Below are positions 20,977-31,500 of a stretch of 64,000 nucleotides of DNA, piece by piece. Origin of the DNA: Muscardinus avellanarius. Lineage: Eukaryota; Chordata; Mammalia; Rodentia; Gliridae. A program made the translations under genes and the position numbers. Each line of letters opens with the position of its first letter. Positions within the stretch are counted from its first letter, which is position 1. The notes below the pieces were generated by a model. That model made no database searches. It was given only the letters and a program-made list of their open reading frames with translations, and was not told the origin of the DNA. The DNA lies in NCBI GenBank assembly GCA_963383645.1, contig OY726574.1:53302477-53366476 (forward strand), written 5' to 3'.

Positions 20977-23513
20977 AAGAAAAAAAGCACTAACATTATT
21001 AAGCAGAGTTGAATGTTATTTCCGTGCCACAAGGACCAAGCATAGAAATACTGATTTCATTCTGTACTATTTTTTTTACAAAAGATTGACATTTTACTGA
21101 CTGAAAAAAATCACCATGACCTTCCCAGCAACAAGTAAAACCACCGCCTGTCTTCCTACACTAAAATTTCAACTCCTGTGATCTATTTTAGATGTGTTTA
21201 TTTTACATCATTCACATTATTTGGTTTTCAGAATTCACAACGAACCTAGAGCTGCTAATTAAAATCAAATCTGCATTAAGAGTAAATGGTTGTGACATTA
21301 CTGCTTTCCCTCCAGAAGGCTCAATATGAAAGAATAATCTGCTCTTTTAAAGGAGATAGGTACTTACTAAATACAGACTTTTAAAAAAATAAATGTCTCC
21401 TGTTTCCGGCTCTTTATATTAAGATGGGTTTAAATGTTCTAATTTGGCATTCTTCAAGTATTTCTGAATCATTTTTAAATATAAACATCACACTTCTGGT
21501 TTTATTTGAAGATTAAGCATGCTCATTCCCCTGCAGTTAATTGTTGGGTCTGCCATCCGTTGTGGTAAAGAAATTTAAGTATGACTTTAACATTAAAATG
21601 CTTTAATCCATTAATAATATTTGCCCGACAAAACAAGTATCCTTCTCCTTTCTAAAATCTTGAGTTTAAAAGAAACTGGCGTTCTGTACAAGACGAGTTC
21701 AAAGTTGTCCTGGGGTTACTGCAACTTAGAACACATCACAAAGATTTATTCTTCTCCGCCCTAAAAGCCACTATTGACTGCGGTAATCAGTAAAATACTC
21801 AGGACTTCAAGGACGCTGAAGTTAAACAAGGTATTTGTCTTTGTTGTTGACTTTAAAATGTTACCTATCAGAGCCCCCTCAGCAGAGGAGTTGGGCATTC
21901 CCTGGAAGAGCCGGCCTGGCCTCCTTCCCCTCTTCTGGGAACAATTAAGACAGCCTCTCTGGAGAAGACAGTGTGAGCTCCAGGTGGAACTCTACTCATC
22001 CGAAACCCAGGGACAAAACTAAAAGCCCACTCTGGATAAAGAAAATGTAGATTTGTTTCCAATTTTTAAAAAATTCTTATTTCACTTCTACCTCTTCCCC
22101 ACATCTACCAAGCGGCTACTTAACTATAAAATAAGAAATAAGATCTGTTTTTATAAAAATTGCAAAATCTGACTGTGCTGGAAGCTTGTGTCTCCCTCCT
22201 AAGTGGCTGTTTGCGGCGTCTCTGGGAGAGTGGCAGGCTCCGTTGTCAACTAGTAGAGCACTGTTCTGAGGAGCTCAGGGCCAGGGAGGGGGCACTGAGC
22301 ACAGAGCCACCCCATCAGTCCATCCTGCCAGCAAGGGTGTGTTTCCAGAAGCATCTATACTGGGCGGGTTGATAAAGCTCAGACAGAGATCAGGTCTCGG
22401 TCCTAGTGTTTGTTCAAATTAATTAAAAGAACCTGTATCCAAACACAGTTTGTAAGCATATATATTTTTTAAAAATCAAAGCGAAGAAACAGGAAATCTA
22501 GCTAGGAACTGGATTAGAAGCCACACGAGGGACAACATTAAGGTCTCTCATCCCAACACTGGCTGGTCCCAGGGCTTTTGCTTTTGTAAGAAGCCCTGCA
22601 AATTCATGTTCCCTGACCCTTTCACCCCCACCCTTATTTTTAAGCAGGTTCTTAAAAGTCTACAGAAGATTTTTCTAACTTTGTAGTGCCATGCTCAGAA
22701 GGTGTAAAAATTAGGGAAAGACTGGGCTAAGTTTAAAACACAAAGGCACTAACTTGCCTGTAACTGTATTGTCCTCTTTTAAAAGATTTCTCAAACTTTA
22801 TTTCCAAGTTACTGTTAGCAGCAGCTGAAGACTCGGGCTGTCTTTGGACTCAGTCATGTGACTGGTGGAAGCCTAGGGACCTGCAGATCCAGCTGAGGTG
22901 TGTCCAGAAACAGGTGCAAACTCTCAAACTGCAGCCCCTGACACACCCTTCAGAGTCCCTACAGGACCCAGACAAAAGCTGCCCGAAGACCGCCCTCAGC
23001 GCTCCAGCCCAAGTCTCTACCGGGTCCTCTGGGCCTGCTCCACCTACAGAGGGTAAGGACGCCTCCGGAGCCAGCCTTGAAGGATTACAGGGGGGCTGGA
23101 GCTCAGTGTCCCGATGCCCTTGGGAGAAGTGAAGTGCCTGTTACCAAGAAGCTGCCTCAGAATGCAACGTGGGCACTGCCGTTTTATCTAATCAGGGCCC
23201 CCCAAAGAACTTGATGTCCCGACAGGAAGCCGGACCTGGGGCACAAGATACCAAGGTAGTACAATTTGGACCAACATGCCTCCCTCCTCCTCCCCACTTC
23301 TGTGATCCTAGGGTCCCCCCGCCCCGCCCAGGACTCCCCTCAAAACAACAGAAGACATGTTATTCCTTGGAGGAAAAGTTATCATCAAACTTCTAGAAGA
23401 GACCCGTAAAGGTGTCAAGCACACCGCAGCTGAGAACTCTGCAGGGCCCAAGCCCTTCCCGGCTAGAACCAAGCATGAGCCAAAGGAGGGGCCTCCAGGC
23501 ATTTGACCACCGT

Positions 23514-23551
23514 GTCCCCTCTTCACCCCAGTGTCCCCTCTTCACCCCACG
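23514..23551. repeat. 19-bp tandem duplication in intron 2
   Basis: Two adjacent copies of gtgtcccctcttcacccca. Confidence 0.9.
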
Positions 23552-23857
23552 ACTGCCTGCCACAGGAATGAGTGGACGTGGAGCTTGGAAACCTGGTGGG
23601 CTGGAGTCTGAAGGAAGAGTAGGTGGTCTTGCTCTGGGCTCCTCGTCCCGGCCCTGCTACTGAGAAGAGCAGCCCAGAGCCCTGCCCACATGATGCCAAG
23701 GCTGAAGGCCTCCCGGGACCCTTACAGGGCAGCCGGCTACTGTCCTCTCGTCCCCTCTTTTCCTTTTTCTCACTGGAGGGGAGAAGGATGCCAACTAATT
23801 CCTAGGCCATTTACTGCGCGGTGGAGCACACTTAAATGCCCTTTTCCACCGCCCCGG

Positions 23858-24031
23858 CCCTGGTTGGGACTGCACATAATCCCGGCTGCTCTGGAGGCTG
23901 AGGCAGAGGGTCCTGGAGACACCAGCAGCCTCAGCAGCCGACCAAGATCCTGTCTAATAACTGGCAACAGCAACAACCCGGGACTGGTGATGTAGCTCCG
24001 GGGCAAAGCACCCCTGGATCTTAATCCCCAG
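23858..24031 (+). mobile_element. Degraded MEN-like SINE next to exon 2
   Basis: A recognisable order of B1-like part (ggaggctgaggcagaggg), linker and ID-like part (gatgtagctccggggcaaag ... ccccagg), but heavily diverged. It is the only SINE between 19.97 and 31.65 kb and its decay suggests an old insertion. Confidence 0.75.
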
Positions 24032-24333
24032 GGCGGGCAGAGGGTGTCCTCCAGAAAGCACCGGAGCGCAAGTGCGCACGTGCATTTGGGAGACCTGAAC
24101 CAAATGCCCAGCACCCTCCCAAACACCCCCCCCCCGCGGGACCTCGCTTTTGCGCCCACCCAAGCTCGGGCTCCTGGCAGAGCTCAGTGCCGCCCGTCCC
24201 ACCCCGGCTGCTGCTCGTCCAGGCCCATCTCTCCCTTCCCTGCAGAACGGCCGCACCGGCGCTACCAGCCGAGGCCATGCTGCCCCAGGCCCGGGAACCC
24301 GACCGGGGGCCGCAGGGCGCAGGCCCGGCTTAC

Positions 24334-25405
24334 CTGCACTGGGGCCGCGCGGCACGGGCAGCGGCGCCCCGGCGCGGCTCGGCAGGCTGTGCAGCACCGG
24401 CGTCTCGAAGGGTCCGGCCGGCCAGGCGGGCGTCAGCGGCGCGCCCATGTAGGGCGGGTAGGGGCTCGGGTGGTGGTGGTGCGGGTGGTACGTCCCGTTC
24501 AGCGGCCGCGCCGCCGACAGCGAGTTGTACTGGTGCCCGCGGCCGCCCATGGCCGCCAGGTCGCCGCCGCCCGCGCCCCCGCCGCCCGCCGCCGCGTAGC
24601 CCCCCGGCTCCCGCGCCGCGCCGTTGGCCAGCGGGGGGCTGGGCGGGTAGGCGAAGCGCGCGGGGGCGCCCGGGCCCGCGCCCCCCGGCCCCGCCGCCCC
24701 GCCGCCCGCCGCGCCCCCGCCGCCGTACGGGGGGCTGTCGGCCGCGGCCTGCGGCCAGCCGGGGTGCGCGGCCGCGCCCGCCGCGTGGCCGCCGGGGGGG
24801 CCGCCGCCCGCGCCCTGCAGGTAGGGCAGGCCGGGCAGCATGGAGCCCACGCGCGTGGTGGGCACGTAGACCGGGGAGCTGGCGGCCGCCGCCGCCGCCG
24901 CCGCCGCCGCCGAGTGCACGAAGCCGCCGGCCGCGCCGTCGTAGGCGGCCGGGCCGGGGCCGGAGAGCGCGGCCAGCGTCTGGTACATCTCCTCGGGCTG
25001 CTCGGGCGCGAAGGGGCTCAGCTTGGCGCCGCGGCCGGACCACAGCAGCTTGCCGGCGGCGGCCGCCGGGTCCAGGTCAGCGAAGAGCAGCAGGTCCTCC
25101 CAGCTCGGCGGGGCGCTCCCGGGGCCCGCGACCCCCGGCGCCGACGGTCCGTGCGCCGCCCCGAAGGGGTGCGAGGCGTAGGGGCCGGGCCGCAGCGAGC
25201 GCGCCGGGGCCCCCGCCGCCGCCTGCGCGTCCAGCTGCGGCGTCCTGCGGCCGCCCGCGCCGCCGCGGGAGCAGGACGACGAGGACGAGGACGAGAGGGG
25301 CGAGGGCGGCGTGGACGGCCCCCGCGCCGCCCAGGGCCCCGAGTCGCCGGCGTCCGCGGCCCCGAAGCGCTTGGGCAGACCCCAGCCGCCGTCAGTCAAG
25401 GCCAT
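24334..25405 (-). CDS. GATA6: GATA6 coding exon 2: N-terminal activation region, residues 1-357
   Basis: This is the first coding exon. It starts at an ATG read on the minus strand at 25405-25403 and ends after one base of codon 358 at a GTAAGC donor (minus strand; the plus strand reads gcttac at 24328-24333). Visible parts are a seven-serine run near residues 38-44, the conserved WEDLLLF block near 102-108, the block before the internal start at Met140, an alanine tract of about ten residues (GCC/GCG repeats at 24881-24910), a proline/glycine/alanine-rich middle, a short histidine cluster and the [16 protein letters not shown] block near the end. In the family, this region activates transcription and yields long and short isoforms from two start codons. 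It is very GC-rich and lies in the CpG island. The first ATG was chosen because its N-terminus matches long-isoform GATA6 and stop-free coding continues from it. An adjacent SINE-like relic lies in the intron just downstream. Confidence 0.97.
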
Positions 25406-25442
25406 CCACGGTCCCGCGCCGCTCGCAGCCGACTTCTAGCTC
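25406..25442 (-). other. GATA6: GATA6 exon 2, 5' untranslated part
   Basis: There are 37 bases between the ATG and a good minus-strand acceptor (ccccccgcgcag before gagctagaag). The polypyrimidine run, the AG and the distance to the start codon suit a 5'UTR splice acceptor. In human GATA6 the first exon is also untranslated and joins just upstream of this ATG. The acceptor is inferred by eye. Confidence 0.7.
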
Positions 25443-26780
25443 CTGCGCGGGGGGGAGAGGCGGACGGAGCGGGAGGCTCGGGACGCGGCCGCGCGCCGCC
25501 CCCCGCCGCCGCCCCTCCCGCCCCGGGGCTCCCGCCGCCGCCCCGGCCGCGGGCGCTGGGAGGGAGCGGGACCGCGCCTGCGGGGCGGCCGCGGGGCCCG
25601 GCGCCTCCCCCCGCGGCCCTGGCCAGCATCCCGCGCCGCACGCGCGCCGGCTCCCGGGGGGCCGGCCCCGCTGGCCCCGGCTCCCTGCCGCCCAGGGCTC
25701 CCCTCGGGGCCGAGGACACGCCCCGCCCGCCCCGGGACGGCCCTCCCCGGAGAGCCTCGGGGCCCGGGGTCCCCGGGCGAGGGTCGTTAGGTCACGGAAG
25801 GCAACCTGCCCCCGAAAACGAAACCGCCGCTCCGCCCCACCTCCCGGGGCGCCGGCCGGACCCCGCCGCGGGGCAGAGCCGCGCAGCCCGGCAGAGCGGG
25901 CGCCGGGGTGGGCAGGGCGGCCGGGACCCCCGCCCGCGCCCCCGACGGCGCGCACCTCGGCGCGGCCCCCAGCGCCGCCGCGTCGCGGGGTGGCGGGGCG
26001 CAGCAGGGCGGGGGCGCCCGGGCCACCCGGAGGCCGGCGGGTCGGGGCCGGCGCCGAAACCCACCCGAGAGCAGCAACGCAGACCCCGCGGGCCGGGGAG
26101 CCTGCCCGGCCGCGCGACCCCGCTCCCGCCCTCGGCGCAGACGCCGCGGAGATGAGGCTGCGCGCCGCCGGGACTCGGGGAGGAGAGGACCGCAGAGTCG
26201 GCCCCGGGCCGGCCGGGACGCGGGAGCCGCGCGGCCTGGGAGGGGGCCGGGGCGGGCGGGGCGGCGGCGAACCTGGGCCGGGCGCTGGGCATGGAGGCCG
26301 CGGGCCGGAGCTCCGGGCGCGGGGGGCCGGCGCCGCGGGAGCGCGATCGTCCGGGGTCTGCGGCGCGAAGCTGGAGAATCAGAGGGGAGAGGAGGCGCCG
26401 CTCGCCGCGCCGCCGGGAAGCTGCAGCCCGCGCCGCCGGCGGCACTCGCCGGGCCCTGACAAGCGGCGCTCGCGAAGGGCGCCCGGCCGCGGGTCGGGAC
26501 TGCGCCGTGCGCGGCGGGGCGCGGAGGTGAAGGCGGAGGAGGAGGGAGGGAGGAGGGACCGAGGGAGGGCAGAGGGAGGGAGCGGCGGGGGGCGGGGAGC
26601 GCCGCCTGCGGGCGTGGGCTCGGCGCTGCCGCCGCGGGGCGCCCGCCCGGGGGCGGGGGCGGCGACCCTCCGCCTCCAGCCGCGGCACCCGCTCGCCCCC
26701 CGGCCACGCGCGCGCGCACACACACGCGCGGGAGGGGAGAGAGCCGCGCCCCCCCAGGAGTGCCGGCTCCTGGGTCGGCG
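25443..26780 (-). other. GATA6: GATA6 intron 1 region (predicted), CpG island interior
   Basis: Extremely GC-rich, stop-poor sequence between the predicted exon 2 acceptor and the predicted exon 1. Several GT donor candidates occur on the minus strand, for example the CAG|GTTCGC site near 26270 and the GAG|GTGCGC site near 25952, so the position of exon 1 cannot be fixed from sequence alone. No repeat elements are seen. Long open frames on both strands here result from the absence of A/T-rich stop codons. Confidence 0.5.
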
Positions 26781-26786
26781 CGCCCC

Positions 26787-26796
26787 CCAAATAAGG
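26787..26796 (-). promoter_or_regulatory. CArG-type box (SRF-like site)
   Basis: The plus strand reads ccaaataagg, i.e. CCTTATTTGG on the gene strand, matching CC(A/T)6GG exactly. It is the only AT-rich decamer in a long GC-rich stretch, which makes chance occurrence less likely. SRF binding is an inference. Confidence 0.45.
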
Positions 26797-27229
26797 GGAG
26801 AAAGCGCTTCGCCCCGAGGCCTCCCCGCCCTGCTCCCGGGGCCTTTGCGCCAGGCCGCGGGGCTGACCTTAAACCTTCCCCGACCTAAGTTGGGGATGCT
26901 GGGTCGCGGGGGCCGTCAGGGATCGGGGCTCCCACGATCTGGGGCGGAGGGGACTCGGGTACCCACGCCCCCCCCCCCCGTTCTTAGAGTATGCACTAAG
27001 CTCCAGGAGAGTTCAGCACCGCGGGCCCCCGCCAACCTCTGGGAACTTTGGACGGGCCGTCGAGTACAGAGAGGTTGGCTAGGCGGTGCGCGGGGCGGAG
27101 GATGGCCGGCGCGCTCGGCCCGGCCGCCCGGGCTGGGCTTTCGCTGGCGGCAGGTAGGTGGCCGAGAGGTTGCTGGACAGGGGGGGGCACCTTCCCTGGA
27201 CACAGCGCGAGATACCTCTCCCCACCCCA

Positions 27230-27232
<3 letters not shown>

Positions 27233-27278
<46 letters not shown>
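27233..27278. repeat. (CA)n microsatellite in GATA6 promoter zone
   Basis: About 23 uninterrupted CA units. It is not attached to a SINE tail, unlike most CA tracts in this window, and it sits within the predicted promoter or first exon. Confidence 0.95.
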
Positions 27279-27280
<2 letters not shown>

Positions 27281-27296
27281 CTTCTCTGCTCCCCGA

Positions 27297-27435
27297 ACGA
27301 TTATCACAACTGTGTACAAACTGATACGGTCCTTGGCGGCCCCGGGGCTGGAGATGGCCGCGCGGGGTTATCAGCGCCTATCTGTCAGCAGCGGGTCGCG
27401 CGGCCGCCGGCTCGTCCGCGGCAGCGCCGTGATAT
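27297..27435. promoter_or_regulatory. Cluster of GATA motifs upstream of predicted GATA6 start
   Basis: TTATC at 27301-27305, GATA at 27323-27326, a pair TTATC/CTATCT at 27368-27383 and GATA in gatatatg near 27432 lie within 140 bp. The paired sites at 27368-27383 are spaced about one helical turn apart. GATA factors commonly act on their own promoters, so an autoregulatory element is plausible. Confidence 0.4.
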
Positions 27436-27479
27436 ATGTCCCGCTCCCTTTCGCTCACAAAAAGGATTTCTTCCGACAG

Positions 27480-27866
27480 GCGTGACCCCAGAAGCCTTCG
27501 GAGAGAGAATTAGCTAGGGCGGGAGGAGCTGTCCCGTGGGGATGGATTTTTAGACGACCCACACGCCCCCCCCCCCCCGTAAATCGAAGTAAACGATTTT
27601 CTAAAGGTCAGTCTCCCTGAAAGCGTCCGGGCTCTTGCTTTGTTTTGGCATTTATTTATTTATTGTGTTTTCTCGTCTGGGGGAGAGGAGCCGAGTTGAA
27701 CGCGGGCAGGCAGGCGCTGTGGAATATGGTTTCGGGAGAAGGTGAGACCTGGCCTGGAGGGTGTTTCCTCGCCGAGGAGCCGCGGGTTGGAAGCTCGGGG
27801 TGCGGCGGAGCGGGCCGGAGCCGCTGGCGAGCCGGGAGCGGGGCGCAGCCCGGGAAGCTTGCGGGA

Positions 27867-27934
<68 letters not shown>

Positions 27935-28258
27935 TTCGTTGTAAAGTGCTGCTAGACGCTTCTGAATTTTAAATTGCTACTGAGAAAGTCCATAAACCGT
28001 TCTCGTCCAGTTTAGTCACTTTTATTACGTTCCCCTTCTCCTCCCCGTCGCCGCGGCGGCTCCCAGCGTCCGCGCGGTCGCGTGGGGAAAGGCTGACGGC
28101 GGACAGCTCTGGGACGCGAGCGCTGGCGCCTGGAGCAGGATCCAGACGCTTTAAAGTTTAACCTGAGTTCGATCGAAGGCAACTAGCAGAAGAAACGGCC
28201 GGCGACGGCGGGCCGCCCAGGCCCACCCCGGCTTCGATGTCTTGCGTTCGGTTCTCCG
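27480..28258 (+). ncRNA. Candidate first exon(s) of divergent antisense lncRNA (GATA6-AS1-like)
   Basis: In human and mouse a lncRNA starts a few hundred bases from GATA6 and runs the opposite way. Here the matching strand and position carry good splice donors: GAAG|GTGAGA with GT at 27742 and CCG|GTGAGT with GT at 28259, both in CpG-rich DNA. No conserved protein frame is present. Transcript limits are guesses based on the syntenic gene and these donors. Confidence 0.3.
27869..27929. repeat. (TC)n microsatellite, about 60 bp
   Basis: Thirty uninterrupted CT units upstream of GATA6, within the region expected to be transcribed antisense. A homopurine/homopyrimidine tract of this length can adopt non-B structure and is likely length-variable. 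Confidence 0.97.
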
Positions 28259-28521
28259 GTGAGTTCTAACCCAAATGTTAAGTGCACTGGGCTTTGCAAG
28301 GCTGATTTGTAAGCAATGGTATTAATGTTCTGGACACTTGGTTTCCTTTGAGTCCAATTATTTTGAAATAATGTTTCTCAGGTTTGCTACTAAAAGCAGG
28401 GTGTGTGTTTTTAAGTTCTTGTTTGCTAAAAATAAATGCTTTGACTAATTATGCGTCCAGACTGTGAATTGCCCAGAGGAGGTCGGGCCCCACGGCCAGC
28501 CTGATTCCTGTCCTGTACGTG

Positions 28522-28523
<2 letters not shown>

Positions 28524-28567
<44 letters not shown>

Positions 28568-28568
28568 T
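28524..28568. repeat. (TTA)n microsatellite
   Basis: Fifteen TTA/ATT units in the GATA6 5' flank; no SINE adjoins it. Confidence 0.95.
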
Positions 28569-31500
28569 AAAAGTACGAGGTCACCGGCGTGGGTTTCCGG
28601 GGCAATAGTAAACCCCGGTGAGCTGCTCGCCCACAGCCCCGCGGCGTTGGTTGGGCAGCGGCCCGGTGAGCGAGGGCTGGATGGTTATTGATCGGTTCGA
28701 CAACCTTCGGGCCATGAGGGTTCAGGAAGAGACCCAGCGTTTACCCTCCAGATTCCCATTCACTTTAAACAGTTCCCAAGCCAAAGTGGGTAAAATAGGT
28801 AATTGTTCTCTTTCAGGGCCGCAAATTGTACTTTTTTAAAGACTGGTTTTTACCAACCAGACGAGGGAATAGGGAGAGAAATACTTTTTTTTTCAGTTAA
28901 TTTAAAAATAAAACAAAACTATGAAACCCATACGGCTGATTAAGACAGAAAACCAGGCTGGCCGACCGCCCCAGTCTGCCATTTTCCAGCTATCATTTCT
29001 GAGCTGGGGACGAACTCCCTAGAGCAGAGGCAGGTTTTCAGACCCTCCCCCGCGGGTCCCGGCCTGCGCGGAGCTGCGTCCACCCAGGTCTGGACGGCCA
29101 GCCGACCCCAGAGTGTGGAGAGAGGCCCCAAGCCTGCGAGAGCCCGAAGGGCTGCGGAAGGCCCCGCAGGGCCCCAGGACTCGGGTATACGCTCAGAAGA
29201 TGTTTCTTCTTCCTTTTTTAAACCTCTCCTTTCCTTTCACCTCCTCCCGGCTCTTCTTTGGGGTTTGCTAATCTCAAACGAAACCCTTCCTCCGGGGACT
29301 ATTTCGACCCCCTTTCGTAGCGGGCTGTCCTCCCCCTGCGGAGAGGGCCGGCTCTGGGGCGCGGCCTGTCCCCAGGGCTGATTTATTTGGGCCGCGCCAC
29401 AGTCCGGTTCGCGATTCGAATCCAGCCAGGACCTAGCGGCCACTGGGCAGGGGGCGGGGGCTCTGCTGTTTGGGGACCCCGCGGAGGGCCGCCCCCCCCC
29501 CAGAAGACCCGGGACGGACGCGCCGCTGGGCGCCTTCACCCCGCAAAACCAGCGCGTGATAGTGTCATTTCCCCAGGCTCCTCCTGGCTGCCCCAGTGAC
29601 GTCTCAGAGAAAGAGAGAAAGAAAGAAAGAAAAAATACAAATTCTGGTTTAACACTTAAAAAAAAATAGGTTCATAAAAAAGAAAACAGGTTTATGGGGC
29701 CTTCTCGCGCCTAGACAGCTCTTCAGGCCTGGACAGCAGGCCCCGCACCCTCGGCCCGCGGGCAGTGTCCAGGCCAGAGCGCCCCGGATGGACTGGCTTT
29801 CTTTTTCTTCCATTTTTTTCTTTCCTTCCTCACTCCTCTTTCCCTTCCTCCCTCCCTCCCTTTCTTCCCTTCCTTTTATTTCTAATTCTCCAAACACCGA
29901 AACGCTCCAGCAGGGTCAGGTGGCGGCGGAGGCGCGAAGGCCGCGGCTGGGGCTGGGGTCCGCCGGGGTCCGGCTGGGGCGGGGACGGGGCGCAGCCCGG
30001 GGCGGCGGCGGCGGCGAAATTCCTGCCCCGGCGCTGTTTACGCGACTTAATGTACTCCCCCGGCCCGGAGAGCCGGCGCGATAAGGGGGCGGCCGGGGAG
30101 GGGCCGTAAAAGCCCACGCGGGCGCCCGAGCCCACCCCTCATCCATTAACCTTTTTACTTTCTTCTCCCCTCTCTTTAAAGCTTTTATCTAGGCCACCCA
30201 ATGACCGACGAAAGATTTCCCCTCCCTCTTCTCCCATAGCCGTTTTAAACCAAATAAATTTAGCTATTAAGGGCCAAGATGTCTGACACAAGATCGAAAG
30301 GTGTCTTTCTGTGATCGCTTAAAGGAGCGAGGGAGAAGCTCGCGGCTCTCAAATCCCGATAAAGACATTCCAGGCGGCGCCGGCTCCCTCCCGCGGCCTG
30401 CCAGCGCCCGGAGGGCCGTGCGGGGCGCACCCTGGGGTCCCCGGGGGCGCGCTCGGGCTCGAGCTGGGGTCCCCGCCAGGGAACTCCGGCGAGGTCATTG
30501 GGACCTCAAATCCGGCTAGATTCGTTCCCAATACCAAGCCCTAAAGACAAAGCCAGCCCCCTCCCGGCCGCCCCCCCTGCAGCCCTGGGGCGGAGGGCGC
30601 CCCGCATCTGGCGGGGGGTCGCGAGCAGCCCTCCCTTGAAGCCGCGGCACAGCGCGGGGGGTGGACCCGGGCGAGCAGCCCAGGGCGTGGACTCCGGGCT
30701 AACAGCGTGCAGGTGGGGGGCAGAGAGCCAACCGTCCCCTCATCCTCAGGCTGGTTCGGTTATGAAGTGTGGTATTTATTATCATTATTAATTACTACTG
30801 GCATCACTACCTCAAGCCTGGGGCTGCCAGCTGGGCCGAGGCCCTGCTCCAGCAACGACCGCTTCCCTGGCCAAGGGGTGAAGCCTGGAATATCCATTTT
30901 TTTGGTTCCGGACTCTGAAGTGGCTTGGGGAGTCTCGCGGCCCTGGGCGTTTGATGTTTTCTTTCCCCCTTAGGTATATGGAGTGTCCCCCATACTCCAG
31001 ACCAGCACAAGCTTTTAATGCCGCTTTAAAACAGGACAGACTAAGAAGCTGGGGGAGGCGGGAGCTGCGAGGAGACCCCTGGAGGGGGGGGCTCCACTCT
31101 ATCTGGCAGACCTTGGAGACAGCACTCTCAATTCCAAAAGGCAATCCGGGCAGTCTGTCACCTCCTGCTGGGACTGGAAGTGGAAGATACCTATCTTTTC
31201 TCCTTGCCCTCCAAATAAAGTGAATTTCAAAATCAAACACTGCATCTAATCTTTCCCCCCAACCCAGCTTCTGGGGCTGGGAAAACCAGGGCATCGGGAG
31301 AAAAATCATTTTTGCTCCCACAAAGGTAAAAGAGGCAGAAATTCCCAATACGCTCAATGGGCAGGACCTGGGCGTTTCCTGAGTTTGCCGGCGTCGCTAG
31401 TTGAGCGGGTCCTGTCAGTTCTAGGGTCAGGGTCCAGCTCACACTGTCTGCCCTGCCCGGGGCAGAGTCAGTTCAGAGACCGTCCCAGCTGTTGGGTAGT

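Larger units (their letters stand above)
26780..27440 (-). promoter_or_regulatory. GATA6: Predicted GATA6 exon 1 and core promoter zone
   Basis: In human the main GATA6 start site lies roughly 1.7 kb upstream of the ATG, which would place it near 27.1 kb here. The zone carries a perfect CArG-type box (CCTTATTTGG on the minus strand, 26787-26796), a (CA)n tract (27233-27278) and several GATA motifs from 27211 to 27435. The start site is inferred from gene structure, not from a recognisable initiator, so confidence is limited. Confidence 0.4.
24290..27480. promoter_or_regulatory. GATA6: CpG island over GATA6 exon 2, 5'UTR region and promoter
   Basis: CpG dinucleotides are dense and GC content very high throughout, unlike the AT-richer, CpG-poor flanks. 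Shorter CpG-rich blocks continue at about 28.0-28.26, 29.0-30.1 and 30.35-30.7 kb. Broad CpG islands of this kind are typical of developmental transcription-factor genes. Boundaries were judged by eye. Confidence 0.85.

Noticed and set aside
24330..25043. 237-codon alternative frame in GATA6 exon 2
   Set aside because: Shadow frame of the GC-rich exon; the GATA6 frame is conserved and this one is Arg/Gly-rich without domains.
25787..26790. Minus-strand frames of 312 and 332 codons upstream of GATA6
   Set aside because: Low-complexity Pro/Arg/Ala products in the 5'UTR and intron 1 region, in overlapping frames, with no family resemblance.
24187..27324. 1045-codon plus-strand open frame (and a 703-codon one at 24044-26155)
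   Set aside because: It runs antisense through GATA6 exon 2 and the CpG island. The composition (Arg/Pro/Ala/Gly) and lack of any domain show it is a stop-poor frame caused by extreme GC content.
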